A program made the position numbers and the translations under genes. A stretch of 64,000 bases of DNA from contig DASXYL010000052.1 of assembly GCA_036502575.1 (NCBI GenBank), forward strand, positions 6,681 to 70,680, read 5' to 3'. Below the pieces are notes generated by a model that ran no database searches, was not told where the DNA came from, and saw only the letters and a list, made by a program, of their open reading frames with translations. This DNA comes from DASXRA01 sp036502575. GTDB taxonomy: Bacteria > Actinomycetota > Actinomycetes > Mycobacteriales > Jatrophihabitantaceae. Of the stretch, positions 8,332 to 17,241 are shown one piece after another. Position 1 is the stretch's first letter. The number at the start of each line of letters is the position of its first letter.

Positions 8332-8970
8332 TCAGGGACTCCGCTGCATCATCGAGTCCGAGCACGACTTCGCGGTCGGAGCGGGTCGCCTCGACCATGT
8401 TCGCAGCCGTCTACGGTCCTTCTGATTCAGATCGACCCCACGGAAGTCGCGGGCTGCCACGAGCGCGGCCAAGGTGGCGAAATCGAAGCGGTGGCGACCC
8501 TTGGCTGCGTCACCGATGGCCGTGTGGGCAGCGGCCTTCATGACGAGCGCGCCAACGATGTTGGGCCGCCGGACGAATCCTTCGCGCCCCTCGATGGTCA
8601 CGGGCACTGATTCAGTGCGGCGCAAAGCCTGGGTGCCACCGGGCGTCTCGATGGTCGGACTGCCTGTGGCGCCCGTGCGGGAAGCCACCATTGCCCCTAC
8701 ACCGTCAGGCAGGAGGACGTCGATGACAGCCTCACCTCGAACCCATCGGTGCTCGATCCCCTCGGCCGAAATGCCGCCGGACGTGAATCCGAGCTCCACG
8801 AGAGTCTGAGTAAAGATCTGCAGCATGTTGCTGCGGGCGCGGATGTCGATGACAGTGTCGATGTCGTTGGTCGGCCGGAGCGGCGCATAGTCGCGCTCGG
8901 CACAGTGCAGGTGGACGAGTTGCCCGCCGACCGAGGTCCAGCCGTCGTCGAGGCGCTCGTGGAGATCCAT
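8332..8970 (-). CDS. AbiEii-like nucleotidyltransferase toxin, 3' end frameshifted
   Basis: A 212-residue open frame with the nucleotidyltransferase core VGGQLVHLH...RPTNDIDTVIDIRA (about residues 14-48), as in AbiEii/MenT-type toxins of toxin-antitoxin pairs. The partner antitoxin gene ends 50 bases upstream. The last ~25 residues after RRRLR are Arg/Ser/Pro-rich and unlike the family. In the neighbouring frame the DNA reads MVEATRSDREVVLGLDD and continues to a stop at 8300, a far more natural C-terminus. A one-base deletion near 8402 therefore seems to have broken the 3' end; alternatively it is a sequence error. Confidence 0.75.
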   Translation of the reverse strand: MDLHERLDDGWTSVGGQLVHLHCAERDYAPLRPTNDIDTVIDIRARSNMLQIFTQTLVELGFTSGGISAEGIEHRWVRGEAVIDVLLPDGVGAMVASRTGATGSPTIETPGGTQALRRTESVPVTIEGREGFVRRPNIVGALVMKAAAHTAIGDAAKGRHRFDFATLAALVAARDFRGVDLNQKDRRRLRTWSRRPAPTAKSCSDSMMQRSP

Positions 8971-9020
8971 GACGCCGTGTCACGAGGCGGCCTGCGCCCC
9001 GGACATGAGAGGCGTGACGA

Positions 9021-9803
9021 TCACGCGCGGGCCTCCCGGCGGTCGCCGCGTCCTTCTTCGCCGATCGAGATGAGCCCGGGGTTCTGCTTGACGATCTGTC
9101 GTAGCAGTTCGACCGCGCGGGCCTCTTCACGAGGGCGGCGGTGTTCAGCGAGGTCGGCAGCCAATAGCAGCGCGGATACGTGGCCGATGTTGTCTGCGAG
9201 AAGAGCGGAGGCAACGTGCAATACGACGTTGGCATCCTTATCAGCCGCGACGTTGGAGAGCGCATAGTCATTGACGACCGGATCAATGTCGCTTGCGGCG
9301 ACATAGCCCTCAACGAGGTCACCCGAGGCGATACCGCTGCGCGGGTGGCTCACACCCGACAAGGCGATACGGGCGTCGTCGCGCAGATCGGCCAGATCGC
9401 GCGGCGACGCCCGATACCGGCGTCGCTCAGCACGGTTGCGGAACCAGGATCGCAACAACGAAACGGCTGCGTGAGCCTCGATCTCGGGCAGCGCACCTTC
9501 CGACATCGAGTTCGCCAGCAGGCCGCGCAGACGGTCCCTGGCGCGAGACCGTTCCGCGGGTGCGAGGGCGTCGAGGACACGCCGGTTCCCCTCGCTCAGA
9601 GCCAGGAGCGCCCGTGCGGAGCGTTCCGAGAGCGGGCGGCCAGGCCGGCGCGACTCCAGCAACGGGGACAGCAAGACTTCGTCGATGACCCACTGGGAGC
9701 CGATTCGTTCGGCACGCAGCGAGCCATCAGCGATGCGTTGGTGGACGCGGGCCACCCCAACGCCCAGCCGCTCGGCGGCCTCGGCAACGCTGACGTCTCC
9801 CAT
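9021..9803 (-). CDS. excisionase-type DNA-binding antitoxin
   Basis: A 260-residue protein. Residues 1-45 form an excisionase/MerR-like winged helix (VSVAEAAERLGVGVARVHQRIADGSLRAERIGSQWVI); the rest is an Arg/Ala-rich helical domain. Such proteins precede AbiEii-like nucleotidyltransferases as antitoxins and repress their own promoter. The gene appears to be read from a leaderless or nearly leaderless transcript: a TATAGA -10 lies about 10 bases before ATG 9803, inside two tandem palindromes. Confidence 0.78.
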   Translation of the reverse strand: MGDVSVAEAAERLGVGVARVHQRIADGSLRAERIGSQWVIDEVLLSPLLESRRPGRPLSERSARALLALSEGNRRVLDALAPAERSRARDRLRGLLANSMSEGALPEIEAHAAVSLLRSWFRNRAERRRYRASPRDLADLRDDARIALSGVSHPRSGIASGDLVEGYVAASDIDPVVNDYALSNVAADKDANVVLHVASALLADNIGHVSALLLAADLAEHRRPREEARAVELLRQIVKQNPGLISIGEEGRGDRREARA

Positions 9804-9807
9804 GAAC

Positions 9808-9827
9808 AGAATTCTATAAGAACTTCT
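9808..9827 (-). promoter_or_regulatory. antitoxin promoter with tandem palindromes
   Basis: AGAATTCT (9808-9815) and AGAACTTCT (9819-9827) are adjacent dyads covering the presumed -10 (TATAGA on the minus strand). This is suited to autorepression by the excisionase-like antitoxin. Confidence 0.5.
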
Positions 9828-10139
9828 AGGATTGTGTTAGCGGTGATGGGCGTGCGCTTGAAGGATGCAATTGGCAGGTCGCGCGGAAGGCTGTGGTCCC
9901 GGATGAGTCGCGTCGGTCCGGGAACCGCATCCAGCGCGCGCCGAGCCGAGCGCCGGATCTCACGAGCCGGGTCAAAGCGACTGATGAATACCTGCCGCGG
10001 CGCATCAACAGCACGGCGGTAGATCACTAGTCCGCCCGGCTCTGTTTGATCGTGCGATGCCAGCGCCATTCCCGGCTCACGAGGTCAAATTAGTTGAGGC
10101 ACGAAGGCACTGCCAGGCCCGCATTTTGCTGAGCTGCGA
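9828..10139. other. gene-free stretch left of the island junction
   Basis: A minus-strand frame is open here (positions 10069-9805) but it resembles nothing I know and runs on into the antitoxin out of frame. I treat it as non-coding chromosome bordering the island. Confidence 0.3.
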
Positions 10140-10185
10140 TGGAGCCGACGAGGGGACTCGAACCCCTAACCACCGCTTTACAAGA
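10140..10185 (-). repeat. att core 1: 46-bp copy of the tRNA-Thr 3' part
   Basis: Identical over 46 bases to the acceptor, T-arm and part of the anticodon arm of tRNA-Thr at 36848-36923, in the same orientation. Beyond 10185 the match ends abruptly inside the anticodon stem. This is the signature of integration by a tyrosine recombinase into a tRNA 3' end and marks the outer left border of the island region. Confidence 0.85.
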
Positions 10186-10277
10186 TCTGTGAGGCGTGCC
10201 GACTGGTGTGGCAGGCCCTGAAGCTGGTGGCTCTCCGGCCCGGTGGTGTGACCGCTATGGCCAGTGCAGACAGGTCT

Positions 10278-10320
10278 TCATGGACAGACTCATGGACACA
10301 CTGTCCACAGTGGACAGACG
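10278..10320 (+). repeat. arm-type integrase sites beside att core 1
   Basis: TCATGGACAGAC (10278-10289) is followed at once by TCATGGACACAC (10290-10301) and then by TGTCCACAGTGGACAGACG (10302-10320). The block begins 93 bases from the core. The same block occurs 95 bases from core 2, so these are probably integrase arm-binding sites. Confidence 0.6.
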
Positions 10321-10338
10321 CAGGAAATACGAGCCGCT

Positions 10339-10584
10339 CTACGCGACGATCTGGCCGAGTAGGTGGCGGTTCTTGGCGACCGACCCGGGTAGGACGATGA
10401 AGTGGATCTGCCCGTCGTCGTCGATCGCAACGACTCGCACTACGGCCTGAGCAGCCGCATTGCCGGCGAGCACCATGGCCCCGGGCCGGATGCGCGCGGG
10501 GTCGCGGGCGTCGCCGAGCGTGGACCAGCCGTGTCCGTCGTCGTCCTCGGCGTTCAGGTCGGCGACCAGGTCAACGTCAACCAT
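10339..10584 (-). CDS. hypothetical protein (81 aa), island 1
   Basis: I do not recognise the family. An acidic N-terminal half (VDLVADLNAEDDDGHGW) is followed by a beta-rich half (AMVLAGNAAAQAVVRVVAIDDDGQIHFIVLPG). I chose ATG 10584 because AGGAAGTGAGG precedes it; ATG 10608, which shares a base with the upstream stop (TGATG), is the alternative. It forms a two-gene unit with the gene at 10608-10985. Confidence 0.6.
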   Translation of the reverse strand: MVDVDLVADLNAEDDDGHGWSTLGDARDPARIRPGAMVLAGNAAAQAVVRVVAIDDDGQIHFIVLPGSVAKNRHLLGQIVA

Positions 10585-10607
10585 GGGCCGTACCTCACTT
10601 CCTCTCA

Positions 10608-10985
10608 TCAGGCTTCATGGTACGGGTTGGCGATGGTCTGATGCTCGCAGCTGACCAGCCAGGCGATGCCGTCCTCAAGCTCGTCGAATCCGACGTCGAA
10701 GTGGCGCGGGTTGCGGCCGGTCGCCTCCAGTCGCAGGCCAGCTTGCCGCAGCGCACCAACCGTCACGATCGTCAGCTGCTCGAATCGGATCAGCGGCGAC
10801 TGCTGGGCGAGCTCGTCCAGGCTCAAGTCCCGCACCGCAAACACGGATATCCCGTAGGTGCCGTAGATCGCGTGGTTGCGCAGCGCGTCGTCGCGTAGCA
10901 GGTTGCGATCGAGCGGACCGCCGCGGACAACCACGGCGACATCGTCCGTCAGCTCATCGCCGACTCGGATGTAACGCTGCTTCAT
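10608..10985 (-). CDS. hypothetical protein (125 aa), island 1
   Basis: An unrecognised soluble protein starting MKQRYIRVGDELTDDVAVVV. It contains GTYGISVFAVRDLSLDELA and ends HQTIANPYHEA. The pattern (RGGPLD..LLRDDALRNHAIYGTYG) recurs in actinobacterial accessory regions, where a small partner follows, as it does here. The frame is open to 11099, but ATG 10985 behind AAGGATCTCCCGG is the better start. It may be an addiction-like or phage-derived pair; no function is assigned. Confidence 0.6.
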   Translation of the reverse strand: MKQRYIRVGDELTDDVAVVVRGGPLDRNLLRDDALRNHAIYGTYGISVFAVRDLSLDELAQQSPLIRFEQLTIVTVGALRQAGLRLEATGRNPRHFDVGFDELEDGIAWLVSCEHQTIANPYHEA

Positions 10986-11173
10986 ACCGGGAGATCCTTC
11001 CAGCGCCAGCCGTGGCCGCCGCGGCGCGGGCCGCCGCCGGGCGTGGACGGTTGATGTACGCATTACGAGTGCGTACAGCATCGGTGCCAGCGAGAACACG
11101 CACGCGCCCGGGGCACAGTTTCCGGGGGTCTCTCAGCTCGGGAAGCGCTCCGAGAACAGTAGGTGCCCCCAGT

Positions 11174-11464
11174 TCAGTCCACGAACCAGTCCACGCGAGA
11201 CACCAAGCCGAGCGGCACGCGCTCGCCAACCGACAGTCCTGGCCGGTATTCATTCATCACGGACAGCTCAGCGTCGGGCGTCCGTGCTGCGCGTAGCACC
11301 TGACGTAGGGCCCGAATCTCGGCTCGAAGCTGTGCGATCTCACGTTGGGTCACGGCCGGGACGTCGGCCTCGACCTCGCGCACCCTCTCGATCAGCCAGG
11401 ACGCGATGGATGCGGTGACGACGCCGAGCAACGCGGTCCCGGCCCGCATGAGCCCGGCTGCCAC
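11174..11464 (-). CDS. small membrane-anchored coiled-coil protein, hypothetical
   Basis: A 96-residue frame: a hydrophobic helix (LMRAGTALLGVVTASIASWLI, residues ~5-25), a charged heptad-like helix (VTQREIAQLRAEIRALRQVLRA) and a short tail. The helix plus coiled coil suggests a small membrane-attached protein. Nothing in its neighbours suggests a role, and a chance frame in GC-rich DNA cannot be excluded. Confidence 0.4.
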   Translation of the reverse strand: MAAGLMRAGTALLGVVTASIASWLIERVREVEADVPAVTQREIAQLRAEIRALRQVLRAARTPDAELSVMNEYRPGLSVGERVPLGLVSRVDWFVD

Positions 11465-11653
11465 GAAGCGGCCTTGGCCGGTGACTGGGAACCGGTCGCC
11501 GGTCGGAGAGCTGCTGTCGAGTTGCGCGTTCGACGAGCATTTGGGATGAAGTCGCGTACCGGGTGTCGTTGACCTGGTCGTAGTGGCCGCCCACTGCGCG
11601 GTCTATTTCGTCGGCGGAAAGTTCCGCCGCCGCACCGTAACGGCGGTGCCGGG

Positions 11654-13195
11654 TTAGGGACGGACGACGACCGCGTCACCGATCGCGCGTTCACCGGTCG
11701 CATCGGACGGGTGGTTGACGAGCAGCCCGTTCACGGCCATCGCGCTCGAGCCGCCGCCGTCGAGGTTCATTGCGTCGACGGCGCCGAGCTCGCGCATGAG
11801 GCGGCCGCCCTCCTGGATCGTCACGCCCTCGCTCGTGCCGGGCTGGCGGCCGTCGACAGTGACGAGCAGCAGCCGACCGTGCCCGTCGATGCCGGCCATG
11901 GTGCGTGGCTGGCGTTGCTCGGCCCAGGCGTAGCCGAACGACAGATCGTGCGCGTCGAGGACGCCTTCGGTGTCGGCGTCGATGGCGAGCTGCCCGTCGC
12001 GTAGCAGCACCGGTGCGGCACTCACGATGCCTTCGGCGTCGACGCGAGCACCGGAGGCGGCGTCGCGGATCTGCTGCGCCAGCGTGGGCCGCGTGTCCAC
12101 CGGCGCGTGCGCGGTCAGCCACGACGCCGAGGTCCCGATGCCCTGCACGACCTGTGCGCCGGCTGCAACAGCGCCGCCGCGCGGTCCGGCCGCGATCACC
12201 GTGCCGTGCGCGTCGAGCGCGACCTGCGCGCCCGGCCCGGTGGGCAACGCGGCGCCGAACTCCGGAGTGAACAGCACCAGCTCGTCCGTGCTCGTGCAGG
12301 TGAAGTCCTGCCGCGGCCGCGACGTGGGTTGCAGGCCGGGGCGTCCGCAGTCACGCGCCAGGCCCGGCTTGCGGTTGACGCCTTCGACGGCGTGTGCGGC
12401 GCGCCCGGCCCGCAGGGTGACCGTCGAGACGAGGTTGTCGATCCGGCCGCCGCGCCGGCCGAGCACCAGAGCCGCGCGAGCGCCCACCGACTGCGATTCG
12501 AGCGTGCCGCCGTAGACGGCCAGCCCGGACGACACGCCCTGGTAGCCGTCGGCGTCCGAGGTGACGAAGAAGCCGCCGTTCACCGCCACCAGGGCGCCGA
12601 GCTTCGCAGCGATGGCCGACGTCTTCTCCCGTTGCGCAACCGCGCCGTCGTGTGTCGCTTCGATCTCGCCGTGGAAGCGGCTCGGGTCAATGATCGCGAC
12701 GTGCACCTGCTCGGCATCCGGCGCCTGGTCGGCGTCGTATCCGGTCCACTCGGCTGCCGCCGTGGTGAATCCGGCCGCCTTCAGCGTGCCGACGGCCGCC
12801 AGCGCATCCGCCTGCGATCCGTACACCCCGGTGCGGACACGGAATCCCTCGACGCCCTGGGGTGTATCGGTGAACGACGGCCAGTCGACGACGTCGACCC
12901 GAGGCAGGTAGCCGGCAGCGCGCAGCCGCACTGCCGTGTCCTGCGCCCACTGCTGGGTACCCAGCTCGGCCACGGTGGGCTGACCGGTCAGCGAGCTCGT
13001 CGCCGGCGCGTCGATCGTCACCGTCCAAAACGGCGCGCTCGCGGCGGCCAGCACGCCGACCTTGACGGTCACGCCCGGCGCGATCGACTGTGCCGTCCAC
13101 TGCCAACCTGACGTCCGTAGCGCTGCGGCTCTCGCCGGCGCGGCCGCGACGACGGCCACCGCGAGTACAACCAGCACGAGTCCTCGTCTGCGCAT
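11654..13195 (-). CDS. secreted phosphodiester glycosidase with SPOR-like domain
   Basis: A 513-residue secreted protein with an N-terminal signal peptide (MRRRGLVLVVLAVAVVAAAPARA). Residues ~50-180 include a SPOR-like repeat region (FRVRTGVYGSQADALAAVGTLKAAGF), which may bind the cell wall. From ~190 on it has the NAGPA/phosphodiester-glycosidase domain, with VAVNGGFFV near residue 220 and the signature DAMNLDGGGSSAM near the C-terminus. These enzymes cleave GlcNAc-1-P diesters in sugar polymers such as teichoic acids. It belongs to the phosphoesterase-rich island 1. Confidence 0.85.
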   Translation of the reverse strand: MRRRGLVLVVLAVAVVAAAPARAAALRTSGWQWTAQSIAPGVTVKVGVLAAASAPFWTVTIDAPATSSLTGQPTVAELGTQQWAQDTAVRLRAAGYLPRVDVVDWPSFTDTPQGVEGFRVRTGVYGSQADALAAVGTLKAAGFTTAAAEWTGYDADQAPDAEQVHVAIIDPSRFHGEIEATHDGAVAQREKTSAIAAKLGALVAVNGGFFVTSDADGYQGVSSGLAVYGGTLESQSVGARAALVLGRRGGRIDNLVSTVTLRAGRAAHAVEGVNRKPGLARDCGRPGLQPTSRPRQDFTCTSTDELVLFTPEFGAALPTGPGAQVALDAHGTVIAAGPRGGAVAAGAQVVQGIGTSASWLTAHAPVDTRPTLAQQIRDAASGARVDAEGIVSAAPVLLRDGQLAIDADTEGVLDAHDLSFGYAWAEQRQPRTMAGIDGHGRLLLVTVDGRQPGTSEGVTIQEGGRLMRELGAVDAMNLDGGGSSAMAVNGLLVNHPSDATGERAIGDAVVVRP

Positions 13196-13237
13196 GACAT
13201 TCCTCCGGTTCAGGGTGAGAGCACAAGACCCGACCGG

Positions 13238-14728
13238 TCAAAGAGTGTGCGGGCGGCCGCCCGGTTCTTGGCGCGGGACCATTTGGACGGTGGGCACGGT
13301 GGGTGCGGGGAGGGTGGCTGCCTCCTGCACTTCGAGGTCGTAGAGCGGGGCGGGGTCGGGCAGCTCGGGAAAGCGCGGGTTGCGGTGGCTCAGGCGCAGC
13401 GCCGAGGTCATGTCGCCGAGCTTGCTACGACGCCACGCGCTGATGTTGGGTTCCATCACGCCGAAGCGTCGCTCCAGGAAGCGCAGCGTGGACGTGTGGT
13501 CGAACGGCTCGCTACACACCCACCCACCTCGGCTCCACGGCGATATCACCAACGCCGGCACCCGGAACCCCGGTCCGATGGGCCCCGCGATTCCCGACGC
13601 CCCGCTGGGCAGCGGCGAGGCGGTGACCCACTCCCCTGGTGTGCCGGGCGGGGCGGTCGGCGGTGGCACATGGTCGAAACGGCCGTCGTTCTCGTCGTAG
13701 TTGATGATGAAGACGGTCTTGGCCCACACGTCGGGGCGCGAGCCGAGCGCGTCGAGGATCGTGTACATGTACTCGGCGCCGGCGGCGGAGAAGTTACCCG
13801 GACCCTCGGCCGCCTCGGGCAGGCCGTAGATCGACGGAAGGTACTGCGCGTCCAGCCAGGTGACCGACGGCAACTGATCGCCACGGATCATGTCGGCCAC
13901 CTGTGAGGGCGAATAGGGCACCATCGCGTTTTCGTACAGCGGCTCGCCGGGCCTGGCGTCCTGGAACGCCTTGAACCAGCCCAGGTCCGTATCGGGCGGA
14001 TACGCGGTGCAGTAGCGCCAACTGACACCGGCCGCCTCCAGCCGTTCGGGGTAGGTGGTCCACCGGAATCCGGTCGAATGGTTGTCCACGACCGGGCCGC
14101 CGAGCCGACCGTCCGGATCGACGGTGCCGCTGATCGCCATCACCCGGTTCGGGTGTGTCGGGCCGAACACCGAGCAGAAGTAGTTGTCGCACACCGTGAA
14201 CGCGTCGGCCAGCGCATAGTGGAACGGCAGGTCGTCACGTGTGTAGTAGCCCATCGTGAACGGACCTCTCACGGCGCCGTCGAGCGCCCGGTGGGTCGGC
14301 ACCCAGTTGTCCATCCGCCCGCCGTTCCATGACTGGTGCTGGCCCTTCCACGAATGGTCGGTGCCGTAGGCCTTGGCGGCGCTGGTCGTCTTGGTGTCGT
14401 TGTGGAACGGCAGCAGATAGCCGTCAGGATTCAGCGGATCCGGCTGGTAGAACACCGACCGCCCCGTCGGCAGCGTGATCGCGTGCGGATCGTCGAAACC
14501 GCGTACGCCCTTGAGCGTGCCGAAGTAGTGATCGAAGGACCGGTTCTCCTGCATCAAGATCAGCACGTGCTCGACCTGCTCCAGGGAACGCAGCCGTTCC
14601 TCAGGCGCGGCAAGCGCCTTGCGCATCGACCCCGGGAGCACGGACAGGCTGGCCGCCGCGCCCGCGGCCATCCCCGCTGCTCCCAGGAATCTGCGTCGGG
14701 TAACGCCCCGAGGCGCGTCTTCGTGCAT
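13238..14728 (-). CDS. phospholipase C / phosphoesterase family, Tat-exported
   Basis: A 496-residue exported enzyme. ATG 14728 has a GAGGAG site 6 bases upstream and gives a twin-arginine signal (TRRRFLGAAGMAAGA). The mature part matches the PLC/acid-phosphatase family: ILMQENRSFDHYFGTLKGVRGFDDP near residue 55, GPTHPNRVMAISG near 175, and FIINYDENDGRFDHVPPP near 340, whose Glu, Asn and Asp/His act as metal and catalytic residues in relatives. Substrates are probably phospholipids or other phosphodiesters, giving phosphate from outside the cell. It is transcribed with the phosphodiester glycosidase gene, 42 bases downstream. Confidence 0.93.
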   Translation of the reverse strand: MHEDAPRGVTRRRFLGAAGMAAGAAASLSVLPGSMRKALAAPEERLRSLEQVEHVLILMQENRSFDHYFGTLKGVRGFDDPHAITLPTGRSVFYQPDPLNPDGYLLPFHNDTKTTSAAKAYGTDHSWKGQHQSWNGGRMDNWVPTHRALDGAVRGPFTMGYYTRDDLPFHYALADAFTVCDNYFCSVFGPTHPNRVMAISGTVDPDGRLGGPVVDNHSTGFRWTTYPERLEAAGVSWRYCTAYPPDTDLGWFKAFQDARPGEPLYENAMVPYSPSQVADMIRGDQLPSVTWLDAQYLPSIYGLPEAAEGPGNFSAAGAEYMYTILDALGSRPDVWAKTVFIINYDENDGRFDHVPPPTAPPGTPGEWVTASPLPSGASGIAGPIGPGFRVPALVISPWSRGGWVCSEPFDHTSTLRFLERRFGVMEPNISAWRRSKLGDMTSALRLSHRNPRFPELPDPAPLYDLEVQEAATLPAPTVPTVQMVPRQEPGGRPHTL

Positions 14729-14982
14729 GCCAACTCCTCTGCCTGACAGCCCCGCGCTAGCACGATCTCCACGAACCGTTACTGCCGTGCAGCTCGGACC
14801 TGGCCAGATCATTAACATCAGACCAGCGTTCGGCCGGGATTGGTGTTTACAACATGCTGACCGATCAAGCGCGCCCTTGACCCGATCAACGAGATCCCGA
14901 AGAGTCTGAGCTTCACTGTCCCGACGCAAACTCGTTGCTGGGGCGCCCACGCCGCGTCACGTCCTCGCCCCATGCTGCGGCA
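14729..14982. other. divergent intergenic region between two phosphoesterase genes
   Basis: No gene is seen. It must hold promoters for the phospholipase C gene (minus) and the phosphoesterase (plus), but I see no convincing -35/-10 pair or direct TTCA-type PHO box repeats. Confidence 0.3.
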
Positions 14983-15110
14983 ATGCGCAGACGGGGACTG
15001 AAGGTACTGCTGATCGCTGCCCTCGCGGCGGCGCCCGGGTCGCTGCTGGGGACCAGCTCCGCCGAGCCTTCGCCTCACCGCGCGCCGCCGCCGGGGCCAT
15101 CAAGCACGTG
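14983..15110 (+). other. signal-peptide coding segment out of frame with the enzyme
   Basis: ATG 14983 opens a typical signal peptide (MRRRGLKVLLIAALAAAPGS, then LLGTSSAEPSP), but its frame stops at about 15110. The phosphoesterase continues in another frame, from AIKHVIVVDLENE. A single indel in the GC-run at about 15080-15097 would join them. This is either a real inactivating frameshift or a sequence error. Confidence 0.6.
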
Positions 15111-16331
15111 ATCGTGGTCGATCTGGAGAACGAGCAGTTCGACGCGACGTTCGGAGCGAACTCCCCGGCCACCTACCTCAACCACGTCCTCGTCCCGCAG
15201 GGTCAGCTGCTCAGCAACTACTACGCGACTGGCCACGCGAGTACAGACAACTACATCGCCCAGGTTTCCGGCGAGGCGCCGAACCGGGTCAGCAGCGACG
15301 ACTGCATCGCAGACCTCAGCACGCCGAAGGGCGTCTTCGCCGACGTGACTCCAGGCACCATGGATCCTGACCAGGCGACCTATCCGGGCCAGGTCGACGG
15401 GGACGGTTGCGTGTATCCGTCGACCGTGCAGACGATCGGCGACCAGCTAGACGGATTGCACCGATCGTCGACCACCTGGCGGCAGTACGCCGAGGACATG
15501 GGCAACGACCCGGCACGCGACCACGGGGTGGCCGACCCGCTCAGCGGCACCGACTGCGCGCATCCACCCCTCGGCGGGGCCGACGTCACGAACGCCGCAT
15601 CGCCCACCGACCAGTACGCCGACCGACACGTGCCGTTCGTGTTCTTCCACTCCGTGATCGACGACCAGGCCCGGTGCAACGCACACGTCGTGCCACTCGG
15701 CACGGTCACGGTCGGCCAGAGCGGCGCGCCCGACCGGTTCCTGGGCCACCTCGCACAGGACCTCGCCCACGAACGCACCACTCCCGCCTTCGCGCTCATC
15801 ACGCCGAACCTGTGCAACGACGGCCATGACGCCAGCTGCGCCGGCACGAACACCGAGGGTGGGCACACGGGTGGCCTGGTCGGTGCCGACATGTGGCTCA
15901 AGCACTGGATGCCGCTGATTCTCAACTCGCCGGCTTACCGCGACGGCCACACGCTCGTCGTGGTCACCTTCGACGAGTCCGACCCGTTCCACGACGCGAC
16001 GGCCTGCTGCAACGAACACCCCGGGCCGAGCTGGGCCTGGCCGGGATACGCCAGTATCCTCGCGGCGTACGGCCTGCCAGCCCCGGTCGAGCCGGGGCAG
16101 TACCCGGGTGGTGGCCGGGTCGGGGCGGTCCTGCTCAACGCGCGCTACATCAAGCCCGGCAGGGTCAACCCCACGCCGTACAACCACTACTCGGCACTGC
16201 GCAGCTACGAGGATCTGCTCGGCATCCGTACCGGTGGCGCCGACGGCCACGGTCACCTCGGCTTCGCCGCGCAGCAAGGCCTGCGCCCGTTCGGCCAGGA
16301 CGTGTTCACTCGGGGATGGGTCCGACCGTAG
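15108..16331 (+). CDS. secreted phosphoesterase (acid-phosphatase-like), start disrupted
   Basis: A 407-residue open frame covering the whole catalytic domain of the phosphoesterase family that includes phospholipase C and AcpA-type acid phosphatases. It carries IVVDLENEQFDATFG at the start (family ENxxFDxxFG motif), NYYATGHASTDNYIAQVSG, and VVVTFDESDPFHDATACC near residue 290. GTG 15108 is merely the first start codon in this frame; the natural start with its signal peptide is at 14983 in another frame. If the frameshift is real, the protein is not exported. It lies in the phosphoesterase island. Confidence 0.75.
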   Translation: MIVVDLENEQFDATFGANSPATYLNHVLVPQGQLLSNYYATGHASTDNYIAQVSGEAPNRVSSDDCIADLSTPKGVFADVTPGTMDPDQATYPGQVDGDGCVYPSTVQTIGDQLDGLHRSSTTWRQYAEDMGNDPARDHGVADPLSGTDCAHPPLGGADVTNAASPTDQYADRHVPFVFFHSVIDDQARCNAHVVPLGTVTVGQSGAPDRFLGHLAQDLAHERTTPAFALITPNLCNDGHDASCAGTNTEGGHTGGLVGADMWLKHWMPLILNSPAYRDGHTLVVVTFDESDPFHDATACCNEHPGPSWAWPGYASILAAYGLPAPVEPGQYPGGGRVGAVLLNARYIKPGRVNPTPYNHYSALRSYEDLLGIRTGGADGHGHLGFAAQQGLRPFGQDVFTRGWVRP

Positions 16332-16372
16332 GTAACAGCGGCTGCAGCGGCAGGCTGCGGCCCCGTCGCGCC

Positions 16373-17142
16373 TCAGCTGTGCGAGGCGATGTTGCGCTGG
16401 TAGTCGGCGTTGCTGGGCAGGACGGCGAGCTCGGCGTCGCGCAGCCCAGCCTGCTCGGCGAGCAGTTCGGCCTGGATCTGCTGCAGGTGCGCTGGCTGCA
16501 TGGCGAGCCCTGTGGGGTCGGGCGGGGCCGGCGGGGCGCTGACACCTGCCAGCGGGTCGTCGGTGCGCGGCGTGGTCAGCCGCAGCGCGCCGCCGACGTC
16601 CGGGGCGGCCGCGGCGCGTCGGCTCAGCGGCGCGAGCCCGAAGCGGTGTTCGACGGTCGCCAGGATGCTGGTGCGGTCGAACGGGGTTGCCCCGTCCGCG
16701 ACCCGGTGCACCGTTCCGGCGCCGGGACCAGCGGGCTCACCACAACGGTCGGCACCGGGCCCGAAGCGGGTGAGTCGAACCCGAAATTCACCGGCGGTCT
16801 CGTCCGAAGCGGTCGCGCCCCACGGCCGCGGGACGTGGTCGGACAGCCGCCGTGCTCGTCATAGGTGATGATCAGCAGCGTGGCGTCCCACCCATGCCCG
16901 GTGCGCAGGGCTCGGTAGGTGTCGAGCAGCTGCTGCTCGCCCAGGGCGACGGTGTAGTTCGCAGGTGAGCGAACGAGCGGTTCTCGAGCATCAACGCCAC
17001 GATGTGCTCGACCGCCGCGAACCCGGACCCGACCATCGCTGGCCGCCTTCACCGCGTTGTCGGTTGTGTTCCGGCCGTACTCTGCCAGGCCGCCGCGGAC
17101 CACGGGCAGCCAGAACATTGCCGCCCCGCATCGCGAACGCAT
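16373..17142 (-). pseudogene. decayed phospholipase C-family gene
   Basis: Fragments of a phosphoesterase are spread over two minus-strand frames. The upstream fragment (up to 17142) carries LLDTYRALRTGHGWDATLL followed by IITYDEHGG, the family metal-binding segment. The downstream fragment (16373-16711) carries FDRTSILATVEHRFGLAPLS and a C-terminal tail. The N-terminal signature is also broken into pieces. Several frameshifts and deletions make it a pseudogene, a third PLC-family copy within 4 kb. Confidence 0.7.
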
Positions 17143-17241
17143 TGCGGGACTTGTTCGCCTGGCGTTAACCGCAGCGTTCCCCGCGTCCTAAGGTCTACCG
17201 CGAAGCTGTGCGAGGTCGGATTCAGCACTCGGGGAGGCACC

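Noticed and set aside
9805..10069. Minus-strand open frame upstream of the antitoxin
   Set aside because: No recognisable domain, no ribosome-binding site, and it runs out of frame into the antitoxin gene.
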